The notes beneath the pieces are model-generated. The model made no database searches, had not been told where the DNA came from, and saw nothing but the letters and a program-made list of their open reading frames with translations. Positions 1-5,557 of a DNA stretch of 7,331 nucleotides are shown in pieces (position 1 is the stretch's first letter; each line of letters starts with the position of its first letter). The stretch comes from JBBTSG01 sp038064775 (GTDB taxonomy: Bacteria > Patescibacteriota > Minisyncoccia > UBA6257 > GWB1-50-10), in NCBI GenBank assembly GCA_038064775.1, contig JBBTSG010000002.1, forward strand, positions 1 to 7,331. Reading direction: 5' to 3'. The translations under genes and the position numbers were made by a program.

Positions 1-198
1 ATGAAGGTATTGCTCGGCTTTGGCTTTAGCGTTAAAAGTGAAGAAAAGCTGGATTGATTCTTTCCAAGTTTTTAAAAAATAAAACGGGCTATCGGGAAGA
101 GTGCCTGCGTTAGGCAAAGAAGAACTAGAAACCTGCGCGAAAGAGAACGCCGGAACGACGAGCAAAAACGCGAACAAAATTGCGAGAGTTTTTTTCAT
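1..198 (-). CDS. Secreted DUF5667-like protein, N-terminal part (runs off the left edge)
   Basis: An open frame of 66 codons starts with ATG at 198 and continues without a stop to base 1, so the C-terminal part lies outside the window. Residues 1-21 form a clear signal peptide: a KK pair, a hydrophobic core rich in L, F and V, and an S-F-A end before Gln22. The mature part has a short Ser-rich spacer and then the motif LPDSPFYFLKTWKES (34-48), followed by LFFTFNAKAKAEQYL. This is the opening of the DUF5667 family, in which a helical region after an L-P-D/G-S-P-x-Y motif follows an export signal; the family is common in Patescibacteria and its function is unknown. The first base of the ATG lies 7 bases after an extended -10 box, so the mRNA is probably leaderless. 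The call rests on motif recognition; the export signal is the firmer part. Confidence 0.72.
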   Translation of the reverse strand, partial: MKKTLAILFAFLLVVPAFSFAQVSSSSLPNAGTLPDSPFYFLKTWKESIQLFFTFNAKAKAEQYLH

Positions 199-205
199 AT
201 TGCTC

Positions 206-214
206 ATTATACCA
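206..214 (-). promoter_or_regulatory. Extended -10 promoter of the DUF5667-like gene
   Basis: Read on the minus strand, 214-206 is TGGTATAAT, a perfect extended -10 element. I see no good -35, as expected for an extended -10 promoter. Only 7 bases separate the hexamer from the ATG at 198, so transcription should start at or next to the A of the start codon. Confidence 0.6.
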
Positions 215-227
215 CTTTTAAATAAAA

Positions 228-253
228 AAAGACGCCAATTTATTGGCGTCTTT
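228..253 (-). terminator. Rho-independent terminator of the 276-734 gene
   Basis: A perfect 11-bp stem (228-238 with 243-253; core GACGCCAA/TTGGCGTC) closes a 4-base loop. On the minus strand it is followed by a run of T residues, the classical intrinsic terminator layout, 22 bases after the stop codon of the 276-734 gene. It also shields the promoter of the downstream DUF5667-like gene. On the plus strand the following TTTAATAT tract is weaker. Confidence 0.85.
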
Positions 254-275
254 AATATATAAAAACGGAGAGTGC

Positions 276-734
276 TTATGGAATAAAGTTAAATTCTTCA
301 ACCATAAGAAATTTTGCGACTCTATGTTTTTTACATCTTGTTGTTATCACTATATCTCCAAGAGTAAGTGTGAAATCTAATTCGTCTTCTTCATAATGAT
401 TGGGTTCAATAGAAAGCTTGCCGTTCTCGGAAATGCTACGTGAAACAGCTCGCACAAATACGCCTTGAACACTAATTGTCCGATCAAGAAAATTCACGAG
501 AGACACTCTAGCGCGTGCGCTATTCAAAAAATAAATCATGCCTTGATCTGGAAGAGTTTCTTCGAAATCTAAAAGGTATTCAGTCGCTTCTGGATGTTTA
601 ATCCGTAATTTAAAAACTAATACTTCAGAATCGTCTAACCAGCTTACTTCCGGAATAAAAATTGAATTAGGAAAACGCATTACGCCTAAAAAATCGATAT
701 TTTCTAGCGGAAAAGGGATATACTCGTTTTTCAT
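276..734 (-). CDS. Hypothetical soluble protein, 152 aa
   Basis: I do not recognise this family. The protein has no signal peptide or membrane helix. It is acidic and reads as alternating beta strands and turns, for example EVLVFKLRIKHP (37-48), ARVSLVNFLDRTISVQGVFV (75-94) and LDFTLTLGDIVITTR (119-133), which suggests a compact beta-rich fold. There is one cysteine (134). The ATG at 734 is preceded by AAGGAT with 6 bases of spacing, which supports this start. The gene has its own TTGACA/TATTAT promoter with a palindrome in the spacer, and a strong terminator, so it is a single-gene transcription unit. Those signals, together with an unbroken frame, make it likely to be a real gene. It lies downstream of fusA on the same strand but need not share its function. 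Confidence 0.7.
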   Translation of the reverse strand: MKNEYIPFPLENIDFLGVMRFPNSIFIPEVSWLDDSEVLVFKLRIKHPEATEYLLDFEETLPDQGMIYFLNSARARVSLVNFLDRTISVQGVFVRAVSRSISENGKLSIEPNHYEEDELDFTLTLGDIVITTRCKKHRVAKFLMVEEFNFIP

Positions 735-780
735 TTGGGTATCCTTATTAAGTTTTTAAAATGTTATTTAGCTAAAAGCA

Positions 781-810
781 ATAATAGCACGTATAGTGCT
801 ATTTTGTCAA
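781..810 (-). promoter_or_regulatory. Promoter of the 276-734 hypothetical gene
   Basis: On the minus strand TTGACA (810-805) is followed after 18 bases by TATTAT (786-781). The predicted transcript would have a leader of about 40 bases including the AAGGAT ribosome-binding sequence. The -35 is a perfect consensus and lies 18 bases past the fusA stop codon. Confidence 0.6.
783..803. repeat. Perfect inverted repeat inside the promoter spacer (operator candidate)
   Basis: AATAGCAC (783-790) and GTGCTATT (796-803) are perfect 8-base inverted repeats around a 5-base centre. The repeat lies between the -35 and -10 boxes of the promoter for 276-734 and overlaps the -10, which is where a repressor dimer would bind. 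The alternative reading is a weak terminator for fusA, but a good T tract does not follow it on the minus strand. No regulator gene is recognisable next to it. Confidence 0.5.
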
Positions 811-828
811 ATACAAATTGGCCGAATC

Positions 829-2934
829 TTATTTCTTTTTTCCTTCTATAATCTGCAAGGCAACATTACTCGGCACTTCGTCGTAATGCGAAAATTCCAT
901 ATTATAAGAACCGCGGCCTTGAGACATTGAACGCAAGTTTGTGACATAACCAAACATTTCCGCAAGCGGGACTGTCGCGTCAATAACTTTTATTGTTCCC
1001 CGCTCGCCCATTGCCGTTATTTTTGCCCGTCGTGAACTTAAGTCGCCGGTTACATCGCCTAAGAAATCCGGCGGCGTAATTACCTGCACTTTCATTACCG
1101 GCTCAAGCAAAATTAATTTCGCCCGTTTGGTTGCTTCTTGCAAAGCCATCGCGGAGGCGATTTTGAAAGCAATTTCAGAAGAGTCCACTTCGTGGAATGA
1201 TCCGTCGTAAAGTGTTACTTGCATATCCACCATTTGGTAGCCGGCAAGCACGCCTTTAGCTAAAGCTTCACGAACGCCTTTTTCGATTGCCGGAATAAAT
1301 TCCTGCGGAATAACACCGCCCTTGATATCGTCAATAAATTCAAATCCTTTGCCGCGTTCTAAAGGTTCAACACGAAGCCGAACATGGCCGTATTGACCCT
1401 TACCGCCCGATTGACGAATATATTTTCCTTCGGCTTCCGCTTTACCTTTAATTGTTTCTTTATAAGCCACCTGCGGCCGGCCGACATTCGCGCCCACGTT
1501 AAATTCCCGTTTCATTCGGTCAACAATAATTTCCAAGTGAAGTTCGCCCATACCAGCAATAATTGTCTCGCCAGTTTCAGAGTCGCCAGAAACTCGAAAA
1601 GTCGGATCTTCATCGGATAAACGATGTAAGGCAATGCCCATTTTTTCCTGATCGGCTTTTGTCTTCGGTTCAATTCGGATAGAAATAACCGGCTCGGGAA
1701 ATTTAATACTTTCTAAAATAATCGGATGATCGGGATCAACCAAGCTGTCGCCGGTTGTCGTGTCTTTCAAACCAACAATCGCGCCTAAGTCCCCTGCGTA
1801 AATTTCTTCCGCTTCTTCACGGTGATTCGCGAACATTCGGACAATCCGGCCAATCCGTTCCTGCGAATTTTTCTTGGCGTTTAAAACATAACTGCCGCGC
1901 TTTAAAACTCCGGAATAAACACGGAAGAAAGTTAGGGTGCCGACAAAAGGATCGGCGGCAATTTTAAAAGCCAAAGCCGCCAGTGGTTCACTGTCTTCTG
2001 GTTTGCGCATTTCTTCAGCATGATTTGTGGGATTAATTCCTTTAACTGGCAGTAAATCCGCTGGCGAAGGCAAATAATCAATGACAGCATCAAGCATTAG
2101 TTGAACACCTTTATTTTTTAAAGCTGAACCGCAAAGAATCGGCACTAGCTGAACTTTTAAAGTCGCCACCCGCAAAGCTTTTTTCAACACGTCCAAAGAA
2201 GGTTCTTTGCCCTCAAGATATTCATGAAGCAGTTTATCATCTGTTTCCGCGATTTTTTCCACGAGTTCGTGCCGCCGTTTTTTTACAATTTCTTTATAAT
2301 CCTCTGGAATTGGAATTTCGATTATTTTTTCACCTTTTTCTCCTTCAAAGTGATATGCTTTCTCCGCAAGTAAATCAATTACTCCTTCAAACTTATCTTC
2401 AAGACCAATTGGCCATTGAATAGGCACAGCATTTGGCGTAAGCCGCTCATAAATTGAGGTTAAATCATGTTCAAAATTCGCGCCCATTCTATCAAGCTTA
2501 TTTATAAAACACATCCGCGGCACGCCGTATTCGTCGGCATAGCGCCAGTTAGTTTCGGATTGCGGTTCAACGCCAGCAACGCCGTCAAAAATAACAACCG
2601 CGCCGTCTAAAACCCGCATACTTCTTTTCACTTCAACGGTAAAATCAATGTGACCAGGCGTGTCTATTAAGTTAATGCGATACTCTTGGTTTTTATCACC
2701 TTTTGCATATGTTGGAGTCCAAAAACAAGTCGTGGCGGCGGCGGTAATTGTAATTCCCCGTTCACGTTCCTGTTCCATCCAATCCATCACCGTGTCGCCG
2801 GTGTGCACCTCGCCGATTTTGTGGCTAACGCCCGTGTAAAACAAAACGCGCTCGGAAACGGTAGTTTTTCCGGCATCAATGTGAGCAATAATTCCTATAT
2901 CTCTTGTTCTTTCTATTGGGTATTGACGGGGCAT
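829..2934 (-). CDS. fusA: Translation elongation factor G (EF-G)
   Basis: EF-G is the cytoplasmic GTPase that drives tRNA-mRNA translocation on the ribosome and, with ribosome recycling factor, splits ribosomes after termination. The 701 residues match the usual full length. The G domain shows the P-loop AHIDAGKT (17-24), switch I ending in RGITIT (59-64), DTPGH (91-95), NKLD (145-148) and GSAL (269-272). Domain II follows at about 315-400, domain III at about 414-487 with GMGELHLEI (461-469), domain IV at about 488-610 with its tip loop YDGSFHEVDS (576-585), and domain V at about 611-695 with RSMSQGRGSY (668-677). No key residue is missing. There is no SD sequence; a promoter ends 9 bases before the ATG, so the mRNA is nearly leaderless. 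The usual str-operon link to rpsG is broken by an oppositely oriented small gene, and no tuf gene follows. Confidence 0.98.
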   Translation of the reverse strand: MPRQYPIERTRDIGIIAHIDAGKTTVSERVLFYTGVSHKIGEVHTGDTVMDWMEQERERGITITAAATTCFWTPTYAKGDKNQEYRINLIDTPGHIDFTVEVKRSMRVLDGAVVIFDGVAGVEPQSETNWRYADEYGVPRMCFINKLDRMGANFEHDLTSIYERLTPNAVPIQWPIGLEDKFEGVIDLLAEKAYHFEGEKGEKIIEIPIPEDYKEIVKKRRHELVEKIAETDDKLLHEYLEGKEPSLDVLKKALRVATLKVQLVPILCGSALKNKGVQLMLDAVIDYLPSPADLLPVKGINPTNHAEEMRKPEDSEPLAALAFKIAADPFVGTLTFFRVYSGVLKRGSYVLNAKKNSQERIGRIVRMFANHREEAEEIYAGDLGAIVGLKDTTTGDSLVDPDHPIILESIKFPEPVISIRIEPKTKADQEKMGIALHRLSDEDPTFRVSGDSETGETIIAGMGELHLEIIVDRMKREFNVGANVGRPQVAYKETIKGKAEAEGKYIRQSGGKGQYGHVRLRVEPLERGKGFEFIDDIKGGVIPQEFIPAIEKGVREALAKGVLAGYQMVDMQVTLYDGSFHEVDSSEIAFKIASAMALQEATKRAKLILLEPVMKVQVITPPDFLGDVTGDLSSRRAKITAMGERGTIKVIDATVPLAEMFGYVTNLRSMSQGRGSYNMEFSHYDEVPSNVALQIIEGKKK

Positions 2935-2951
2935 AAGTTCAGAATTATGAT
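2923..2951 (+). promoter_or_regulatory. Promoter of the small membrane protein, overlapping the fusA start
   Basis: TTGACG (2923-2928), a 17-base spacer and TATGAT (2946-2951) form a good sigma-70-type promoter on the plus strand. It would start transcription near 2958 and leave a leader of about 44 bases before the ATG at 3002. Its -35 lies inside the first codons of fusA, and its -10 overlaps the fusA -10 on the other strand. A weaker alternative is TTGAGC (2952-2957) with AATAAT (2975-2980). Confidence 0.5.
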
Positions 2952-2972
2952 TTGAGCAGTTATTTTTAACAA
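2944..2972 (-). promoter_or_regulatory. fusA promoter, nearly leaderless
   Basis: On the minus strand TTGTTA (2972-2967), a 17-base spacer and CATAAT (2949-2944) lead into the fusA ATG at 2934 after only 9 bases. The transcript would carry about 2-3 untranslated bases, which agrees with the lack of an SD sequence. It gives fusA a transcription start independent of rpsL-rpsG. Confidence 0.55.
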
Positions 2973-2985
2973 TTAATAATTATTT

Positions 2986-2992
2986 AGAAAGG
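2986..2992 (+). promoter_or_regulatory. Ribosome-binding site of the small membrane protein
   Basis: AGAAAGG lies 9 bases before the ATG at 3002. It is one of the few clear SD sequences in the window and is the main reason for accepting this small frame as a gene and for choosing this start. Confidence 0.6.
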
Positions 2993-3001
2993 TTAGTTAG
3001 T

Positions 3002-3196
3002 ATGACTCCAATGAGTGTTATTTTTATTGCAGACCTTGCTGGCTTATTTTCTTTAGTAATATTTATTAGTACGCTCGAAAATAAGAAAAAAGGCGTGCCT
3101 ATTTTTTCATTGATTCTAGTGGCGTTATCATTTTTAGTAATTCTTTCGCTATCCTTATCAATACTTTTTCCTGATATAAAAGGTGGGTTGGTATAA
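3002..3196 (+). CDS. Small membrane protein with two transmembrane helices, 64 aa
   Basis: I do not recognise this protein. It is almost entirely two hydrophobic helices, at about residues 4-24 and 34-57, joined by a short charged turn TLENKKKGVP (24-33). By the positive-inside rule the KKK turn faces the cytoplasm and both ends face outward, giving a helical hairpin in the membrane. Support for a real gene: an AGAAAGG ribosome-binding sequence, a good upstream promoter, and a strong hairpin terminator 7 bases after the stop. It sits head-to-head with fusA and tail-to-tail with rpsG, splitting the str cluster. Size and shape recall small membrane stress peptides, holins or two-helix accessory subunits, but nothing in the sequence picks one of these. 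Confidence 0.68.
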   Translation: MTPMSVIFIADLAGLFSLVIFISTLENKKKGVPIFSLILVALSFLVILSLSLSILFPDIKGGLV

Positions 3197-3203
3197 AGTT
3201 TAT

Positions 3204-3230
3204 AAATCGGCTCTTCAAGAGCCGATTTTT
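3204..3230 (+). terminator. Rho-independent terminator between convergent genes
   Basis: A perfect 11-bp stem (3204-3214 with 3218-3228; core TCGGCTCT/AGAGCCGA) closes a 3-base loop and is followed by TTTTTATTTT on the plus strand, ending the small membrane-protein transcript. Read on the minus strand it lies 17 bases after the rpsG stop and has a T-rich but interrupted tract, so it probably ends the rpsL-rpsG transcript as well. Confidence 0.85.
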
Positions 3231-3247
3231 ATTTTCCCGGCTCAATT

Positions 3248-3721
3248 TTATCTTCGAATTAGCGACGCGAACGCTCTGTTTGCCTCCGCCATGCGGTGCA
3301 TATCTAATTTTTTCTTGATTGCCACGCCTTCATTTTTCGCGGCACCAATTATTTCTTCCGCTAATTTTTCCGCCATTGGTTTTCCTTTTTTAGACCGCGC
3401 CGCCGCAATCAACCAATGAGTTGAAAGATAAAATTTCCGCTCCGGCCGAACTTCCTGCGGAATTTGGTAATTCGCGCCGCCGATTCTGCGGGAAACCACT
3501 TCAAGCATCGGGGTGGCGTTTGAAAGCGCTTTTTCAAAAACCTTAACCGGATCTTCTTTGGTAACCTCTTTAATTTTCTCCAGCGCGGCGTAAAAAACTC
3601 TTTCGGCTGTTGTTTTTTCGCCACCAGTCATTAAATAGTTAATAAAGCGGCCTACGTCCACTCGGTTATGAACATAATCGCCTTTTTGTTCTCGTTTTTT
3701 GTAATAACCTCTTTTACGCAT
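3248..3721 (-). CDS. rpsG: 30S ribosomal protein uS7 (S7)
   Basis: uS7 binds the 3' major domain of 16S rRNA, nucleates assembly of the 30S head and lines the E site. The 157-aa length is normal. The family core is clear: EVVSRRIGGANYQIPQEVRP (74-93), which includes the rRNA-binding beta-hairpin, and HRMAEANRAFA (142-152) near the C-terminus. The start at 3721 gives the family-typical basic beginning MRKRGYYKKR. Only 6 bases separate it from the rpsL stop codon and no SD sequence is visible, so it is cotranscribed with rpsL and probably translated by coupling. In E. coli S7 is the translational repressor of the str operon; I cannot see an equivalent binding structure in this very short gap. 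Confidence 0.97.
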   Translation of the reverse strand: MRKRGYYKKREQKGDYVHNRVDVGRFINYLMTGGEKTTAERVFYAALEKIKEVTKEDPVKVFEKALSNATPMLEVVSRRIGGANYQIPQEVRPERKFYLSTHWLIAAARSKKGKPMAEKLAEEIIGAAKNEGVAIKKKLDMHRMAEANRAFASLIRR

Positions 3722-3727
3722 AATTTT

Positions 3728-4141
3728 TTATTTTGCTTTAGGTCTTTTTGCGCCGTATTTCGAACGCTGTTGTTTTCTATCAACGCCGGTTGTGTCTAAT
3801 ATGCCACGAACAATATGATAACGAACGCCCGGCAAATCTTTCACCCGGCCGCCGCGAATCATCACCACAGAGTGTTCCTGCAAAGTATGACCTTCACCGG
3901 GAATGTAAGCCGTTACTTCCATGCCGTTTGTAAGTCGCACCCGCGCCACTTTTCGTAAAGCGGAGTTTGGTTTTTTCGGCGTAGTTGTAAAAACCTTAAG
4001 GCAAACACCGCGTTTAAACGGCGATGGTGAATCAATCGGCCGATTTTTCAGATAATTAAAATAGTAAGCCAAAGCCGGCGTCTTTTCTTTGGACGTATTT
4101 GAATGTCTTCCCTTCTTTATTAATTGTCGAATTGTAGGCAT
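3728..4141 (-). CDS. rpsL: 30S ribosomal protein uS12 (S12) with an N-terminal insertion
   Basis: uS12 sits at the decoding centre at the 30S-50S interface and affects accuracy. The conserved core is intact: TTTPKKPNSALRKVARVRLTN (52-72), GEGHTLQEHSVV (82-93), RGGRVKDLPGVRYHIVRG (96-113) and the basic tail RSKYGAKRPKAK. Lys56 and Lys101 match E. coli Lys43 and Lys88 (counting Met1), the positions whose change gives streptomycin resistance, so the genotype looks wild type. Asp102 in the KDLPG motif corresponds to the residue methylthiolated by RimO in E. coli. The 137 aa exceed the E. coli protein by 13, and nearly all of that falls in residues 25-42, between Pro-Ala-Leu and KRGVC. To my knowledge a longer segment here is usual in Patescibacteria. 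First gene of the rpsL-rpsG unit, with a strong promoter of its own. Confidence 0.97.
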   Translation of the reverse strand: MPTIRQLIKKGRHSNTSKEKTPALAYYFNYLKNRPIDSPSPFKRGVCLKVFTTTPKKPNSALRKVARVRLTNGMEVTAYIPGEGHTLQEHSVVMIRGGRVKDLPGVRYHIVRGILDTTGVDRKQQRSKYGAKRPKAK

Positions 4142-4173
4142 GCAAATCTGTTTTTAAACCACAAACAGCATCA

Positions 4174-4201
4174 ATTATACTGAATCACTGTTTTATGTCA
4201 A
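4174..4201 (-). promoter_or_regulatory. Strong promoter of rpsL-rpsG
   Basis: On the minus strand TTGACA (4201-4196), a 16-base spacer and TATAAT (4179-4174) are both perfect consensus boxes. The start should be near 4167, giving a leader of about 26 bases with no SD sequence. A 6-bp hairpin (4148-4153 with 4163-4168) sits close to the 5' end of that leader. The promoter starts just past the stop codon of the upstream M50 gene; I see no terminator in between. Confidence 0.8.
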
Positions 4202-4208
4202 TTTATTG

Positions 4209-4838
4209 CTAAAAACCTAATATTAAACGGTAAAGGAAAATAATAATTGGAATAATAAGTTCAAAACCAAAGAAAATGAAAATCAATAAGATGATAAAAC
4301 CGTGCTGTTCAAGCCAATTGCGAAAATTACGGGCCGAGAGAGGCAAAAAAAGAAAAAGGACTTTTGAACCGTCAAGCGGTGGAATCGGCACAAGGTTAAA
4401 AACGGCAAGCGAAATATTCACGAGAATAATCATGTTCAAAAGTTCTGGCAAAACCTGAAAATTGTTTCCGAGCGTGAAACTAGCGAATAATCGATAAACT
4501 AAACCAAAAATTATTGCTAAAGCAAGATTACTTAATGGGCCGGCTGCCGCGATTATCGCGCCGCCTTTTTCTGGATTTTTAAGATTTTGCGGATTATAAG
4601 GCACCGGTTTTGCCCAGCCTAAAATAACGCCGCCGGGCAAAATCGCCATCATAAGCGGCAAAATAACCGAACCGAAAAGATCCAAGTGTTTCAGCGGATT
4701 CAATGTTAAACGGCCGGCTTGCCGCGCAGTCGGATCGCCTAAGTGTTCAGCCACAAAACCGTGGCTCACTTCGTGAATCACAACCGAGAAAACCAAAACG
4801 ATTATTTTGAAAAATATAAGCGGTAAATCCATAAACAT
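4209..4838 (-). CDS. Site-2-type membrane zinc metalloprotease, peptidase family M50
   Basis: Intramembrane zinc protease of the site-2 protease group. These cut membrane-embedded substrates, in bacteria typically anti-sigma factors or leftover signal peptides. The catalytic HEVSH (22-26; His22, Glu23, His26) lies in the first membrane helix. NISLAVFNLVPIPPLDG (141-157) supplies the third zinc ligand, Asp156, in the typical N-x2-P-x-P-P-L-D-G form. GWAKPVPYNP (74-83) is also characteristic of the short subgroup without a PDZ domain, as is AGPLSNLALA (99-108). About five to six hydrophobic segments fit the 209-aa length, typical of this minimal form. Two in-frame ATGs exist, at 4838 and 4832. 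GAAAG-like GAAAG lies 8 bases before the second but only 2 before the first, so the protein may begin MDLPLIFF. Divergent from the anchored protein at 4886. Substrate unknown. Confidence 0.92.
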   Translation of the reverse strand: MFMDLPLIFFKIIVLVFSVVIHEVSHGFVAEHLGDPTARQAGRLTLNPLKHLDLFGSVILPLMMAILPGGVILGWAKPVPYNPQNLKNPEKGGAIIAAAGPLSNLALAIIFGLVYRLFASFTLGNNFQVLPELLNMIILVNISLAVFNLVPIPPLDGSKVLFLFLPLSARNFRNWLEQHGFIILLIFIFFGFELIIPIIIFLYRLILGF

Positions 4839-4864
4839 AACTTTCAGTCACAGTTTAGCAAAAA

Positions 4865-4873
4865 TGATATAAT
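4865..4873 (+). promoter_or_regulatory. Extended -10 promoter of the 4886-5512 gene
   Basis: TGATATAAT (4865-4873) is a perfect extended -10 element on the plus strand. The ATG at 4886 follows 12 bases after the hexamer and there is no SD sequence, so the leader is about 6 bases. I see no convincing -35. Confidence 0.6.
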
Positions 4874-4894
4874 AAAGAAAATTCAATGGAACAA
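4866..4894 (-). promoter_or_regulatory. Possible promoter of the M50 protease gene
   Basis: On the minus strand TTGTTC (4894-4889), a 17-base spacer and TATATC (4871-4866) form a moderate promoter with a leader of about 20 bases. Its -10 occupies the same bases as the -10 of the divergent plus-strand gene, so the two promoters could compete. Confidence 0.35.
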
Positions 4895-5512
4895 GATAAC
4901 CGAAACATTTATATTTCTTTATTTATTTTCGCGCTTTTGGTGCTTGCCGGTTTTTATTTGGTTTTTGATAAAATTAGCTCGCTTAGAAGCGATATAAATA
5001 ACTTGGAACTTTCTTTGCAAATTTCCCAAAAAGAAAATAATTTAGCGCCGGTAGCACTACCAGTAAATAACCCGCCGACTAGTGGACCAACATCAACGCT
5101 GGAATTACAACCAGTCATAATTCCAACCGCGATTATTTTTTCGGCGAGCTCAAGCGTAAATCTTCAACCGCAAACCGTTTTAACTATCACTGTTCAAAGT
5201 GTTACGAAAGACGCTGAAGGTAATCTAGCGATAAATGTTAAAGTTTTCAACAGCCAATCAGCTAGTTACAGCGCTATTCAAATAAATAATTTATTTGCCA
5301 TTATTGATCTTGAAGGTGATAACCAACTCCCAGTAAACACGACCGGCCAGTTTGATTCAATTCCGCCAAGTAACGCTATTTCGGGAAATATTAATTTCAA
5401 AACAGATCCGACCGGAAACACGATAATTCTCCAAATCGGCAGCGGTGACAATCTTAAATTCTACGAGTTCAATTTTGTAAAGAAAACTTATAAAGAAACT
5501 ATTATCGGGTAA
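4886..5512 (+). CDS. Membrane-anchored surface protein with a beta-rich C-terminal domain, 208 aa
   Basis: I do not recognise a named family. After seven hydrophilic residues there is one transmembrane segment (about 8-27), which acts as an uncleaved anchor. A short charged, Leu-heptad-like stretch at about 28-50 may form a coiled coil. A Pro/Ser/Thr-rich flexible linker follows (about 53-75). The rest (about 80-208) alternates beta strands and turns, for example QTVLTITVQSV (96-106), LAINVKVFNS (114-123) and TIILQIGSG (179-187), and resembles the Ig-like, DUF4352-type extracytoplasmic domains found after such anchors. There are no cysteines. The likely topology is N-terminus inside and domain outside. 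The start at 4886 follows an extended -10 box closely, with no SD sequence. It is divergent from the M50 protease, which might process a single-pass protein like this one, though no evidence links them beyond adjacency. Confidence 0.75.
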   Translation: MEQDNRNIYISLFIFALLVLAGFYLVFDKISSLRSDINNLELSLQISQKENNLAPVALPVNNPPTSGPTSTLELQPVIIPTAIIFSASSSVNLQPQTVLTITVQSVTKDAEGNLAINVKVFNSQSASYSAIQINNLFAIIDLEGDNQLPVNTTGQFDSIPPSNAISGNINFKTDPTGNTIILQIGSGDNLKFYEFNFVKKTYKETIIG

Positions 5513-5517
5513 AATAT

Positions 5518-5547
5518 AAATCCCTCCAATATCGGAGGGATTTTTTT
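5518..5547 (+). terminator. Rho-independent terminator between convergent genes
   Basis: A perfect 10-bp stem (5518-5527 with 5534-5543; core TCCCTCC/GGAGGGA) closes a 6-base loop and runs into seven T residues (5541-5547) on the plus strand, ending the 4886-5512 transcript. On the minus strand it lies 14 bases after the stop of the 5558-6916 gene, with a mixed T/A tract, so it may serve both genes. Confidence 0.88.
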
Positions 5548-5557
5548 ATTGATTACT

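Noticed and set aside
1384..2955. Plus-strand open frames of 70-89 codons opposite fusA (1384-1620, 1755-1967, 2686-2955)
   Set aside because: They lie antisense to the conserved EF-G gene, have no ribosome-binding or promoter signals and low-complexity translations. They are shadows of the fusA codon pattern.
2935..3247. A tuf gene or other str-operon member in the rpsG-fusA gap or after fusA
   Set aside because: No EF-Tu motif is present in any frame in the gap or between fusA and base 1.
3183..3933. Open frames overlapping rpsG and rpsL in other frames (3183-3419, 3409-3624, 3748-3933)
   Set aside because: The two ribosomal proteins are complete and certain on the minus strand, and these frames contain no recognisable motif.
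4276..4458. Plus-strand open frame opposite the M50 protease
   Set aside because: It is antisense to a gene with intact catalytic motifs and has no initiation signals.
228..5547. The three perfect hairpins (228-253, 3204-3228, 5518-5543) as repeats of a mobile element or CRISPR
   Set aside because: Their sequences differ from each other, each sits just after a stop codon, and each has a T tract, so they are ordinary terminators.
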